Assembly: GCA_041584475.1 (NCBI GenBank)
Contig: JBFHDX010000134.1
Span: 1-9,442, forward strand
Length of the DNA stretch: 9,442 nt
Direction of reading: 5' to 3'
Origin: JBFHDX01 sp041584475
Lineage (GTDB): Bacteria > Pseudomonadota > Alphaproteobacteria > UBA8366 > JADFVY01
Positions within the stretch are counted from its first letter, which is position 1; each line of letters opens with the position of its first letter. Below the pieces are notes generated by a model that was given only the letters and a program-made list of their open reading frames with translations, ran no database searches and was not told the DNA's origin. A program made the position numbers and the translations under genes. Below are positions 1 through 6,785 of the stretch, one piece after another.

Positions 1-1
1 C

Positions 2-1042
2 ACCAAGGTGCGGGCGCGCGCGGTGCCGACGCTGGAGGCGATGGGAGGCTTCGTTTTCGCTGGGATACTGGCGTACGGCGGCTACCAGGTGCTGCAGGGC
101 CAGGCGACGGTCGGCTCGTTCATGGCGTTCTTCGCCGCGGCGCTGATGGCCTACCAACCGATGCGCCGGGTCATGAACATCAATACGGTGGTGCAGCGCG
201 GGCTCGCCGCAGCGGAACGCGTCTTCGAAGTGATCGATCACGAACAGACGGTAACCGACCGTCCCGGCGCCGTCCCGATCGCCGTCGGCGGCGGCGCCGT
301 GACACTGACCGGCGTCGATTTCGCTTATGGCGGCGAGGCGGTGGCGCTGCATGGTGTCTCGCTGCTGGCGCCGGCCGGCAAGACCACCGCCGTCGTCGGG
401 CCATCCGGTGCCGGAAAATCGACGATCCTCGGCCTGATTCCGCGTTTCTACGACGTCGATGCCGGATCGGTGACGATCGACGGCCAGGATGTACGAGACG
501 TAACGCTGGAGTCGCTTCGCCGCGCAATCGCGCTCGTCAGCCAGGATACCGGCCTGTTCAATGATTCGGTGCGCAACAACATCGCCTACGGGCGGCCGGA
601 CGCGAGCGAAGACGACATCGTCGCCGCGGCGCGGGCGGCGGCGGCCGAGGAATTCATCCGCGATCTCCCCGAAGGCTACGACACGGTGGTCGGCGAGCGC
701 GGCGTGATCCTCTCCGGCGGACAGCGGCAGCGGCTTTCCATCGCCCGGGCGATGCTGAAGAATGCGCCGATCCTGCTGCTCGACGAGGCAACGTCGGCGC
801 TGGACACGGAGTCGGAGCGCAAGGTGCAGGCGGCGCTCGACACGCTGATGGAGGGGCGGACCAGTATCGTCATCGCGCACCGGCTGTCGACCGTCATGCA
901 TGCCGACGTCATCTACGTTATAGACAATGGGCGCATCGTCGAGGACGGCACGCATTCCGAGCTCATCGCCAAGGGTGGCCTGTACGCACGGCTGAGCCGC
1001 ATGCAGTTCCGCGACGAGCCGGTCGAGGAAGTCGCCCGATAG
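2..1042 (+). CDS. msbA: MsbA-type lipid A/phospholipid ABC exporter (3' part, cut by window start)
   Basis: This is the C-terminal 346 residues of a half-transporter ABC exporter; the reading frame is open through the left edge, so most of the membrane domain is missing. Seen in the fragment: the last transmembrane stretch (about residues 15-55), then a full nucleotide-binding domain with Walker A GPSGAGKS (133-140), Q-loop VSQDTGLF (179-186), ABC signature LSGGQRQR (237-244), Walker B ILLLDEATSALD (257-268) and H-loop IAHRLST (291-297). Members with this layout act as homodimers in the inner membrane and use ATP to flip lipid A-core or phospholipid to the outer leaflet. The MsbA call, rather than another exporter of the same family, rests on the domain order plus the lipid A genes that follow directly. 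The substrate is therefore inferred, and the family is certain. It is probably an early gene of the operon that continues to 5922. Confidence 0.88.
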   Translation, partial: TKVRARAVPTLEAMGGFVFAGILAYGGYQVLQGQATVGSFMAFFAAALMAYQPMRRVMNINTVVQRGLAAAERVFEVIDHEQTVTDRPGAVPIAVGGGAVTLTGVDFAYGGEAVALHGVSLLAPAGKTTAVVGPSGAGKSTILGLIPRFYDVDAGSVTIDGQDVRDVTLESLRRAIALVSQDTGLFNDSVRNNIAYGRPDASEDDIVAAARAAAAEEFIRDLPEGYDTVVGERGVILSGGQRQRLSIARAMLKNAPILLLDEATSALDTESERKVQAALDTLMEGRTSIVIAHRLSTVMHADVIYVIDNGRIVEDGTHSELIAKGGLYARLSRMQFRDEPVEEVAR

Positions 1043-1067
1043 CGGGCCGACGGCACCGGCGCGACCC

Positions 1068-1799
1068 GTGCAGTGGCTCAATCGAATTTTGCGGAGCGAC
1101 GCGGTGCAGGCGGCGGCATGCTGGCTCGCCGCCCAGTACATCCGGCTGGTTCGCGTCAGCGGACGTTGGCAGATCGTCGGCGAGGACGTCCCCGAATCCT
1201 TCCGGACCGCGGGCAAGCCGTTCATCCTCGCCTTCTGGCACGGGCGTCTGATGATGATGCCCTATTGCTGGCGCCGGACCGATCTGGTGAAGATGCTCAT
1301 CTCCGGCCATCGCGACGGACGGCTGATCTCGCGCACCGTTCGGCATTTCCACATCGAGTCGGTCGTCGGTTCGAGCAGCAGCGGCGGGGCGCAGGCGATG
1401 CGTGACCTGATCAGGCTGCTGCGCGACGGCGGCGTGGTCGGTATCACGCCGGACGGGCCGCGCGGACCGCGCATGCGCGTAGGCACCGGGACGATCGCCA
1501 TTGCGCGGCTGTCGGGTACCCCCATCGTGCCGGCGACCTATGCGGTATCCCGGCGGCGGGTCCTCGGGAGCTGGGACCGCTTCATCCTGCCGCTGCCATT
1601 CAGCCGCGGCGTGTTTCTGTGGGGTGAGCCGTTCGCCGTCCCGCGCGACGCGAACGAGACCACGATGGAGGCCTGCCGGGTGACGCTCGAGCGCGCCATG
1701 AACGATCTCGCCGACCGCGCCGATGCCGTCGTCGGTCAGCCGGCGATCGAGCCGGCTCCGCCGGGCGCCGCCCCCTCGACCGCCAATGCCGAGCCCTGA
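1068..1799 (+). CDS. DUF374 lysophospholipid/lipid A acyltransferase family protein
   Basis: A 243-residue protein of the DUF374 family, related to glycerolipid acyltransferases. Visible motifs are FWHGR (56-60), with the likely catalytic His58, SGHRDG (79-84), the strongly conserved ITPDGPRGPR (126-135) and a following ARLSGTPIVP (146-155). A hydrophobic N-terminal stretch (about 12-30) may anchor it to the inner membrane. DUF374 includes LpxJ, a late lipid A acyltransferase of Helicobacter and Campylobacter, and members often sit beside waaA in alphaproteobacteria. Acyl transfer to a lipid A precursor or a phospholipid is therefore likely, but the exact substrate cannot be read from sequence. 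The start is GTG at 1068, 25 bases after the msbA stop; no strong Shine-Dalgarno sequence precedes it. The last 20 or so residues are Pro/Ala-rich and look unstructured. Confidence 0.85.
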   Translation: MQWLNRILRSDAVQAAACWLAAQYIRLVRVSGRWQIVGEDVPESFRTAGKPFILAFWHGRLMMMPYCWRRTDLVKMLISGHRDGRLISRTVRHFHIESVVGSSSSGGAQAMRDLIRLLRDGGVVGITPDGPRGPRMRVGTGTIAIARLSGTPIVPATYAVSRRRVLGSWDRFILPLPFSRGVFLWGEPFAVPRDANETTMEACRVTLERAMNDLADRADAVVGQPAIEPAPPGAAPSTANAEP

Positions 1800-1820
1800 G
1801 GCCATGCCCGGACCCGAGGC

Positions 1821-3113
1821 ATGAATGCCCTGAGCCTCTATCGCACGGTCACGACGCTCTCCGCGCCCCTGGTCGCGGCCTATCTTCGGCGCCGGCGGGC
1901 GAAGGGCAAGGAGGAAGCGGCGCGCATCGCCGAACGGCGCGGCATCGCCTCGCGGTCCCGCCCGGCGGGGCCCCTCGTCTGGGTCCATGCCGCCAGCGTC
2001 GGCGAATCGCAGTCCGCCCTCGCCCTCATCGGGCGCCTGGTCGCGGCGGATGGCGCCCCGAACATCCTGGTGACCAGCGGCACCGTTACATCGGCGCGGC
2101 TCCTGGAACAGCGCTTGCCGTCGGGGACGATCCATCAGTTCGTCCCCGTCGATGTGGTCGGCTGGGTACGGCGCTTCCTCGATCACTGGCAGCCCGATCT
2201 CGCCCTGTTCATCGAGTCCGAAATCTGGCCGAACTTGGTGTCGGAGACCGCCGGCCGCGGTTGTCCGCTGGTGCTGATCAACGGGCGCATGTCGGCACGC
2301 TCGTTCAGGCGCTGGCATCGCATGCCGGCGCTGGCCCGCACCCTGCTGGGGCGGTTCGCGCTATGCCTCGGGCAGACCGAGGACGACCGCATGCGTCTCG
2401 CCGCCCTGGGGGCGCATCGGGCGGAATATCTGGGCAATCTGAAATATTCGGCGGCGCCGCTGCCCGCCGACGAAGAGGCGCTCGGCGCGCTCCGCGGGGC
2501 GGTCGGCAAGCGGCCGCGCTGGCTGGCCGCCAGTACGCACCCGGGCGAGGAGGCGCTGGCCGCGTCGGTGCATCGACGGCTGCGCGGCTCGCGACCCGGG
2601 CTGCTGACGATCATCGCGCCGCGTCACCCGGCGCGCGGCGACGATATCGCCATGCAGCTGGCCGGGGACGGGCTGCAAATCGGCCGGCGCAGCAACGGGG
2701 CGATCCCCGGCGCGGAGGACGACATCTATCTGGCGGACACGCTCGGTGAGCTGGGGCTGTTCTACCGGCTCGCCGGAATCGCCTTCATCGGCGGCAGCAC
2801 CGTGGCCGTCGGCGGGCACAATCCGCTCGAGGCGGGGCAGCTGAACTGCGCAATTCTGCACGGTCCGGACATGTCGAACTTCGCGACCGTCGCAGCCGAT
2901 CTGAAGGCAGCCGGCGCCGCCATCGAGGTCGCCGACGAGGCGGAGCTGGCGGCCGCGGTCGATCGCTTGCTCGACGATCCGGAAATGCGCAGGCGCTACG
3001 CGAACGGCGCGCGCAAGGTCACGGCGGCGAACGCCGATGCGCTCGAGCGCGTGATGGGCGCGCTCGCGCCGTATCTGGCCGACCTGCCGCGGAACCGGCC
3101 AAGCGGAAGCTGA
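1821..3113 (+). CDS. waaA: Kdo transferase WaaA (KdtA)
   Basis: The 430-residue enzyme transfers Kdo from CMP-Kdo onto lipid IVA at the cytoplasmic face of the inner membrane, which begins the LPS inner core. It is a GT-B glycosyltransferase of usual length. An N-terminal hydrophobic anchor (about 4-22) precedes the Glycos_transf_N domain with HAASVGES (56-63), where Glu62 is the expected catalytic base. Further motifs are SEIWPN (133-138), INGRMS (153-158), GNLKYS (205-210), STHPGEE (238-244), PRHPAR (267-272) and the C-terminal sugar-nucleotide site GGHNPLEAG (331-339). The start ATG fits the family's N-terminus, although a GAGG lies only one base before it, so the ribosome site is poor. 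It lies between the DUF374 gene and lpxK. Whether one or two Kdo residues are added cannot be told from sequence. Confidence 0.95.
   Translation: MNALSLYRTVTTLSAPLVAAYLRRRRAKGKEEAARIAERRGIASRSRPAGPLVWVHAASVGESQSALALIGRLVAADGAPNILVTSGTVTSARLLEQRLPSGTIHQFVPVDVVGWVRRFLDHWQPDLALFIESEIWPNLVSETAGRGCPLVLINGRMSARSFRRWHRMPALARTLLGRFALCLGQTEDDRMRLAALGAHRAEYLGNLKYSAAPLPADEEALGALRGAVGKRPRWLAASTHPGEEALAASVHRRLRGSRPGLLTIIAPRHPARGDDIAMQLAGDGLQIGRRSNGAIPGAEDDIYLADTLGELGLFYRLAGIAFIGGSTVAVGGHNPLEAGQLNCAILHGPDMSNFATVAADLKAAGAAIEVADEAELAAAVDRLLDDPEMRRRYANGARKVTAANADALERVMGALAPYLADLPRNRPSGS
3105..3109 (+). promoter_or_regulatory. Shine-Dalgarno of lpxK
   Basis: GGAAG ends 7 bases before the ATG at 3117 and lies inside the last codons of waaA. 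This supports the chosen lpxK start and suggests that the two genes are translated in tandem. Confidence 0.6.
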
Positions 3114-3116
3114 GCG

Positions 3117-4091
3117 ATGCGCGCGCCGGCATTCTGGAACGAGGACTCGCTGACGTCGCGGCTGCTGAGTCCCGCCGGCGCCCTCTACGGTATGGTCGGC
3201 CGCCTGCGGCGGCGCTGGGTACGTCCGCACGAAGCGCCGGTCCCGGTGATCTGCATCGGCAATCTGGTCGCCGGCGGCGCCGGCAAGACACCGGTCGCGC
3301 TCGCCGTGGCGCGGCACCTGATCGCGCGCGGCGCGGCGGTCCACCTCCTCAGCCGCGGTTACGGCGGTCGACTCGCCGGGCCGGTCCGCGTCAGCCCGGG
3401 CGTGCACGCCGCCGCGGACGTCGGCGACGAACCGCTGCTGCTGGCCCGCACGGCCCCGTGCTGGATCGCGCGCGACCGCGTCGCCGGCGCCCAGGCGGCC
3501 GCGGCGGACGGCGCGCAGATCATCGTCATGGATGATGGGCACCAGAACCCGACGCTCGGCAAGGCGCTGTCGATCGTCGTCATCGACGCCGAGGCCGGGT
3601 TCGGAAACGGCCGGTTGATCCCTGCCGGCCCGCTGCGCGAGCCGGTCGCCGAGGGGCTGTCCCGCGCCGACGCGGCGGTCTTGCTCGGCGACGACGGCGG
3701 CGCGCTGGAGGCGACGCTGCCTGGGAACCCGACGGTCCTGCACGCCACGCTCGAACCGGCCGACGACAGCCGCGCGCTCGACGGCGAGCCCGTGTTCGCC
3801 TTCGCCGGTATCGGCCGTCCGGCGAAATTCTTCGCGACGCTCGAGGCGATTGGTTGCAAGGTGAGACGCACGCAGGCATTTCCCGATCACCACCCGTACC
3901 GCCACGCGGAGGTCAAGCGGATCATCGATGCGGCATGGGCGGAGGGCGCGCTTGCCGTCACGACCGAAAAGGACGCGGTGCGCCTGCCCCCGGACCTGCG
4001 CGCCGCGGTGATGACCGTCGCGGTCGACGTTGCCTGGCGCGAGCCGGAGCGGCTCGACGCGCTGCTCCTGGAGGCGGTCCGCGATGGCTGA
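3117..4091 (+). CDS. lpxK: Tetraacyldisaccharide 4'-kinase LpxK
   Basis: The 324-residue kinase phosphorylates the 4' position of the tetraacyl disaccharide 1-phosphate with ATP to give lipid IVA, on the cytoplasmic side of the inner membrane. Visible features are the N-terminal membrane-associated helix region (about 10-35), a P-loop GNLVAGGAGKTP (48-59), LSRGYGG (78-84), GDEPLLLA (103-110) containing the conserved acidic residue, DDGHQN (139-144), the IPAGPLRE region (168-175), FPDHHPY (255-261) with the His pair expected near the active site, and TTEKDAVRL (282-290) near the C-terminus. The length is normal for the family. The ATG lies 3 bases after the waaA stop and is preceded by GGAAG. 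The end overlaps the next gene by 8 bases. The DDG-x-Q motif carries His where I would more often expect a hydrophobic residue, which is probably tolerated. Confidence 0.95.
   Translation: MRAPAFWNEDSLTSRLLSPAGALYGMVGRLRRRWVRPHEAPVPVICIGNLVAGGAGKTPVALAVARHLIARGAAVHLLSRGYGGRLAGPVRVSPGVHAAADVGDEPLLLARTAPCWIARDRVAGAQAAAADGAQIIVMDDGHQNPTLGKALSIVVIDAEAGFGNGRLIPAGPLREPVAEGLSRADAAVLLGDDGGALEATLPGNPTVLHATLEPADDSRALDGEPVFAFAGIGRPAKFFATLEAIGCKVRRTQAFPDHHPYRHAEVKRIIDAAWAEGALAVTTEKDAVRLPPDLRAAVMTVAVDVAWREPERLDALLLEAVRDG
4070..4074 (+). promoter_or_regulatory. Shine-Dalgarno of the lpxL-type gene
   Basis: GGAGG lies 9 bases before the ATG at 4084, inside the end of lpxK. It decides the start: the same frame stays open upstream to an ATG at 4030, but that start would overlap lpxK by 62 bases and add 18 residues unlike the family. 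Confidence 0.65.
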
Positions 4092-4989
4092 GCGGAGCCC
4101 GACGCAGCGGCGGCTGATTGCCTGGTTCGCCCGTCCACCCCAGGCGGCCGGCGCCTACCTGCTCTACGGCCTGCTGTGGCTGTTGCCGCTCGATGCGGCA
4201 TCGTCCGTCGGCGCATGGCTGCTGCGCCTCGTCGGACCGGCGCTGAAGGCCGACCGGATCGCCCGCGAGAACCTGCGCCGGGCCTTTCCCGACATGGGCG
4301 AGGCGGAGATCGACGGGCTGCTACCGCGAATTTGGGACCATCTCGGCCGCGTGCTCGGCGAATGGCCGCATCTCGGACGGCTGTACCGCTCCGACGATGC
4401 CGAACGGATCGAGATCGTCGGCGGCGAGCATCTCGCGCGTGTCAAACAAGCCGGCGGACCGCTGATCTGCTTCACCGGCCATTTCGGCAACTGGGAACTG
4501 GCGGGCGCGACCCCGGCGCGGTTCGACATGCCGTTGACGGTGATCTTCCGGCCCGCGCAGAACGCGCTCGTCAACCGCCTGTTCGTGCGGTCGCGCGCGG
4601 CTTTCGCAGGGGGCATGCTGCCGAAGGGAAAGGACGCCGCGACCGGCGCGCTGTCGCTGCTGCGCGACGGCGGGCATCTCGGCGCCCTGATCGACCAGAA
4701 GCTCAACGAGGGGGAAGCGGTGCCGTTCTTCGGACATGCGGCGATGACCTCGCCGCTGGCCGCGCGGCTGGCGCTGCGCTTCCGCTGCCCGGTGATCGCC
4801 ATCCGCGCCCAGCGGACCCGTGGCGCCCGGTTCCGCATCACCGTCTACCCGCCGATTGAGCTGCCCGACAGCGGCGACCGGGGGCGCGACCAGCGGGAGC
4901 TCATGCTGGCGATGAACCGCATGCTCGAGGCGTGGATCCGCGACGCGCCGGAGCAGTGGTTCTGGGTCCACCGGCGCTGGCCGGTCTGA
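4084..4989 (+). CDS. LpxL/HtrB-type lipid A secondary acyltransferase
   Basis: A 301-residue member of the LpxL/LpxM (HtrB) family, which moves an acyl chain from acyl-carrier protein onto a hydroxyl-linked primary chain of lipid A at the inner membrane. One hydrophobic N-terminal segment (about 22-37) is followed by KADRIARENLRRAFPD (55-70), typical of the family. The HX4E catalytic motif lies in FTGHFGNWE (130-138; His133, Glu138). Further motifs are FRPAQN (155-160), IDQK (203-206), FFGHAAMTSPLAARLAL (215-231) and the C-terminal PEQWFWVHRRWP (289-300). The start at 4084 is chosen because of GGAGG upstream and the 8-base overlap with lpxK, which suggests translational coupling. Whether it acts as LpxL or LpxM, and which chain length it prefers, cannot be told from sequence, so no symbol is given. 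Confidence 0.92.
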   Translation: MAERSPTQRRLIAWFARPPQAAGAYLLYGLLWLLPLDAASSVGAWLLRLVGPALKADRIARENLRRAFPDMGEAEIDGLLPRIWDHLGRVLGEWPHLGRLYRSDDAERIEIVGGEHLARVKQAGGPLICFTGHFGNWELAGATPARFDMPLTVIFRPAQNALVNRLFVRSRAAFAGGMLPKGKDAATGALSLLRDGGHLGALIDQKLNEGEAVPFFGHAAMTSPLAARLALRFRCPVIAIRAQRTRGARFRITVYPPIELPDSGDRGRDQRELMLAMNRMLEAWIRDAPEQWFWVHRRWPV

Positions 4990-5046
4990 CCGTAGCATGG
5001 CGCCGACTCCCACGATTTCCCCCGTCCAGCCCCAGCGGGCGACGTC

Positions 5047-5922
5047 TTGAAACGCCTTCTCGTCATCCGGAACCCGGTGTCCGGGCAGCGGCGGCGGCGG
5101 GACTTCCGTCGTGCGCTGGCGCTGCTGGAGAGCGACCACACCTGCGACGTCGTCGAGACGCGTGGCCGCGGTGATGCGTTGCGCCTGGCGCGCGATGCCG
5201 ACGCCGCGCTCTACGACGCCGTCATCGTCGCCAGCGGCGACGGCACCATAAACGAGGCGGCGAACGGTCTCGCCGGCAGGGATCTGCCGCTCGGCATCAT
5301 TCCGCTGGGTACCGCGAACGTGCTGGCCCACGAACTCGGCATCGGATCCAGCGTCGAGCGCGCCGTGGCCATCGTGCGTGGCGGCCGTCGGCGGCGGATC
5401 GCGCTCGCCAAGGCCGGCGAGCGTTACTGCTGCCTCATGGTCAGTGCCGGACCCGATGCGCGCGCGATCAGGCGCGTGCGGCCGTGGCTGAAGCGTCTGG
5501 CGGGCGAGGGCGCCTACTATGTCGCCGGGTTCGGCGAGATCCTCGCCGGCTCGAAAACCCGATTCTCCGTCGTCGTCGACGGTCGGCGGTTCGATACGGC
5601 GTCGGTGATCGTCGCCAACGCGCGCCTCTACGGCGGACGGTACGTTTGCGCACCCCAGGCCGACATCAACCAGCCGATCCTGCACGCCGTCCTGATGACC
5701 CGCAGCGGACGCTGGAACATGGTGCGCTACGGGCTGGCATTGATGCGCGGGCGCCTTACCGCACTGCCGGACGTGACGGCGGTCGCCGCCACGACCGTGC
5801 GGATCGGTGCACCGGTCGGCGAGCCATGGCAGGGCGACGGCGACCTCATCGGCGAGGTTCCGGTCACCGTCACCGTCGTCCCACGGGCCTTGGAGGTGCT
5901 TGTGCCCGGCGACGACGGGTGA
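5047..5922 (+). CDS. Diacylglycerol kinase family lipid kinase (YegS/LCB5-like)
   Basis: A 291-residue protein of the DAGK catalytic-domain superfamily, which phosphorylates the hydroxyl of a lipid such as diacylglycerol or a sphingoid base. Motifs seen are RNPVSGQ (8-14), the nucleotide loop SGDGTINEAANGL (63-75), GIIPLGTANVLAHELGI (83-99), and SAGPDA (133-138) at the start of the C-terminal beta-sandwich domain. The acidic cluster WQGDGDLIG (261-269) takes the place of the usual DGE site near the end. The first Gly of the common GGDGT is Ser here, as in sphingosine kinases. The start is TTG at 5047: the same frame has stops at 4987 and 4993, with no ATG or GTG between them and 5047, and the first internal GTG (codon 11) would remove the RNPVSG motif. 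It follows the lpxL-type gene after 57 bases, probably in the same transcript. The lipid substrate is unknown. Confidence 0.88.
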   Translation: MKRLLVIRNPVSGQRRRRDFRRALALLESDHTCDVVETRGRGDALRLARDADAALYDAVIVASGDGTINEAANGLAGRDLPLGIIPLGTANVLAHELGIGSSVERAVAIVRGGRRRRIALAKAGERYCCLMVSAGPDARAIRRVRPWLKRLAGEGAYYVAGFGEILAGSKTRFSVVVDGRRFDTASVIVANARLYGGRYVCAPQADINQPILHAVLMTRSGRWNMVRYGLALMRGRLTALPDVTAVAATTVRIGAPVGEPWQGDGDLIGEVPVTVTVVPRALEVLVPGDDG

Positions 5923-5928
5923 ACCCGT
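5915..5928. repeat. 14-base perfect inverted repeat at the convergent junction
   Basis: ACGGGT-GA-ACCCGT spans the stop codon of the lipid kinase gene and the stop codon of the M23 gene on the other strand. As RNA it could fold with a 5-base stem and a 4-base loop, and it reads the same on both strands. There is no T-run on either side, so it is not a standard intrinsic terminator, although its place exactly between two convergent operons is suggestive. The symmetry itself is certain, but a function is not. Confidence 0.4.
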
Positions 5929-6785
5929 TAGCCGCCGTTGGCGCCGGCGCCGGTACCGGGACGCGGCGGGACGAGAAACGCTGGATCGATGCGCGTGCCG
6001 AACAGGTTCATGCGCCAGTCGAGATGCGCGCCGGTGACCCGCCCGGTGGCCCCGATGGCGCCGATCCGCTCCCCGCGTCGCACGAACTGGCCGACCTCGA
6101 CGTCGACCGCGCTCATATGCAGGAAGGCCGAGGTCAGGCCGTGGCCGTGGTCGAGGAAGATGGTGCCGCCGGTGTAGTACATGTCGGTCTCCGCCAGCAC
6201 GATCCTGCCGTCGGCCGGGGCGACCACCGGCGTGCCGACCGGGGCGGCGACGTCGACGCCGTAGTGCGGCTGGCGCGGCTTGCCGTTGAGGATGCGCTGG
6301 CTGCCGTAGACGCCCGAGATCGGGCCGTCCGCCGGCCAGATCCAGCCGCTGAGGAACCAGGTCTCCGGCGTGTCGATCCTGCGCACCTTGCCGATCTTGA
6401 CGTTGTCCGCCTTGATACGGTCCCACGTCTCAGGCGGCGGCGTGACCATCCTGTTCGGCAGGCCGTCGATGCGCTGGACGTCGTAGGTGCGCTGCGCGAT
6501 CTCGAGCTCCTGGACCTCTTCCTGGCCGTCCGGGTAGCGCAGGCTGAGCGTCGCCTTCGGCGCCGCATCGCGGCCGAAGGCGATGAGAAAGACGCCGTCC
6601 GGCGAGACGCGCACCCTTTTCCCGTCGAACTCGACGACGGCCTTCGGGTCGGTCCGGCCGAGCACGAGCCCGCCCTGCGCGAGCGTCCCCTCGAGGGTGA
6701 CGAGCTCGCGCGCGGCCGCCAGGCCCGCGGGACACTGCAACAGGAGCAGGCCGGTTATCGCCGCGAGCCACGTCATCTTGCGCAT
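5928..6785 (-). CDS. Exported M23-family (LytM/peptidase_M23) protein with altered metal site
   Basis: A 285-residue protein. An N-terminal signal peptide (basic MRK, hydrophobic core about 5-18, likely Sec cleavage after AGLAAA near residue 25) points to the periplasm; the Cys in LLQC is not a good lipobox. An uncharacterised beta-rich region (about 28-115) precedes the M23 domain (about 145-270), which has the first zinc motif HYGVD (His174, Asp178), HGHG (211-214) and LHMS (222-225). The last motif reads TGAHLDW (251-257), so the usual HxH is HxD (His254, Asp256). M23 enzymes cut peptidoglycan cross-bridges, but some members with changed ligands are regulators only, so activity here is uncertain. 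The ATG overlaps the xseA stop by one base (TGATG). A GTG at 6788 is an equally possible start that would add one residue. The tail is Gly/Pro-rich. Confidence 0.85.
   Translation of the reverse strand: MRKMTWLAAITGLLLLQCPAGLAAARELVTLEGTLAQGGLVLGRTDPKAVVEFDGKRVRVSPDGVFLIAFGRDAAPKATLSLRYPDGQEEVQELEIAQRTYDVQRIDGLPNRMVTPPPETWDRIKADNVKIGKVRRIDTPETWFLSGWIWPADGPISGVYGSQRILNGKPRQPHYGVDVAAPVGTPVVAPADGRIVLAETDMYYTGGTIFLDHGHGLTSAFLHMSAVDVEVGQFVRRGERIGAIGATGRVTGAHLDWRMNLFGTRIDPAFLVPPRPGTGAGANGG

Noticed and set aside
963..2318. Open antisense frame of about 451 codons opposite the msbA end, DUF374 gene and waaA
   Set aside because: It lies opposite well-supported genes, is rich in Arg, Gly, Pro and Asp without any recognisable domain, and is the kind of long shadow frame expected in GC-rich DNA.
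2361..3905. Open antisense frame of about 514 codons opposite waaA and lpxK
   Set aside because: It lies entirely within the span of two certain genes on the other strand, and its Arg-rich, low-complexity composition fits a compositional shadow.
4030..4083. Earlier ATG start for the lpxL-type gene
   Set aside because: The 18 extra residues do not resemble the family, while the ATG at 4084 has GGAGG at proper spacing.
4990..5046. Possible terminator or promoter in the 57-base gap before the lipid kinase
   Set aside because: Only a 4-base stem (CGGT/ACCG around 4982-4992) and no T-run or clear promoter hexamers are visible.
4321..6426. Open minus-strand frame of about 701 codons across the lpxL-type gene, lipid kinase and M23 gene
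   Set aside because: It crosses three supported genes and an operon junction, has no motif, and in its 5' part is only an out-of-frame reading of the M23 gene.
6738..6770. Possible lipoprotein signal (Cys after the hydrophobic core) in the M23 protein
   Set aside because: The residue before Cys is Gln, which does not fit a lipobox, and a normal Sec cleavage site (AGLAAA) follows.
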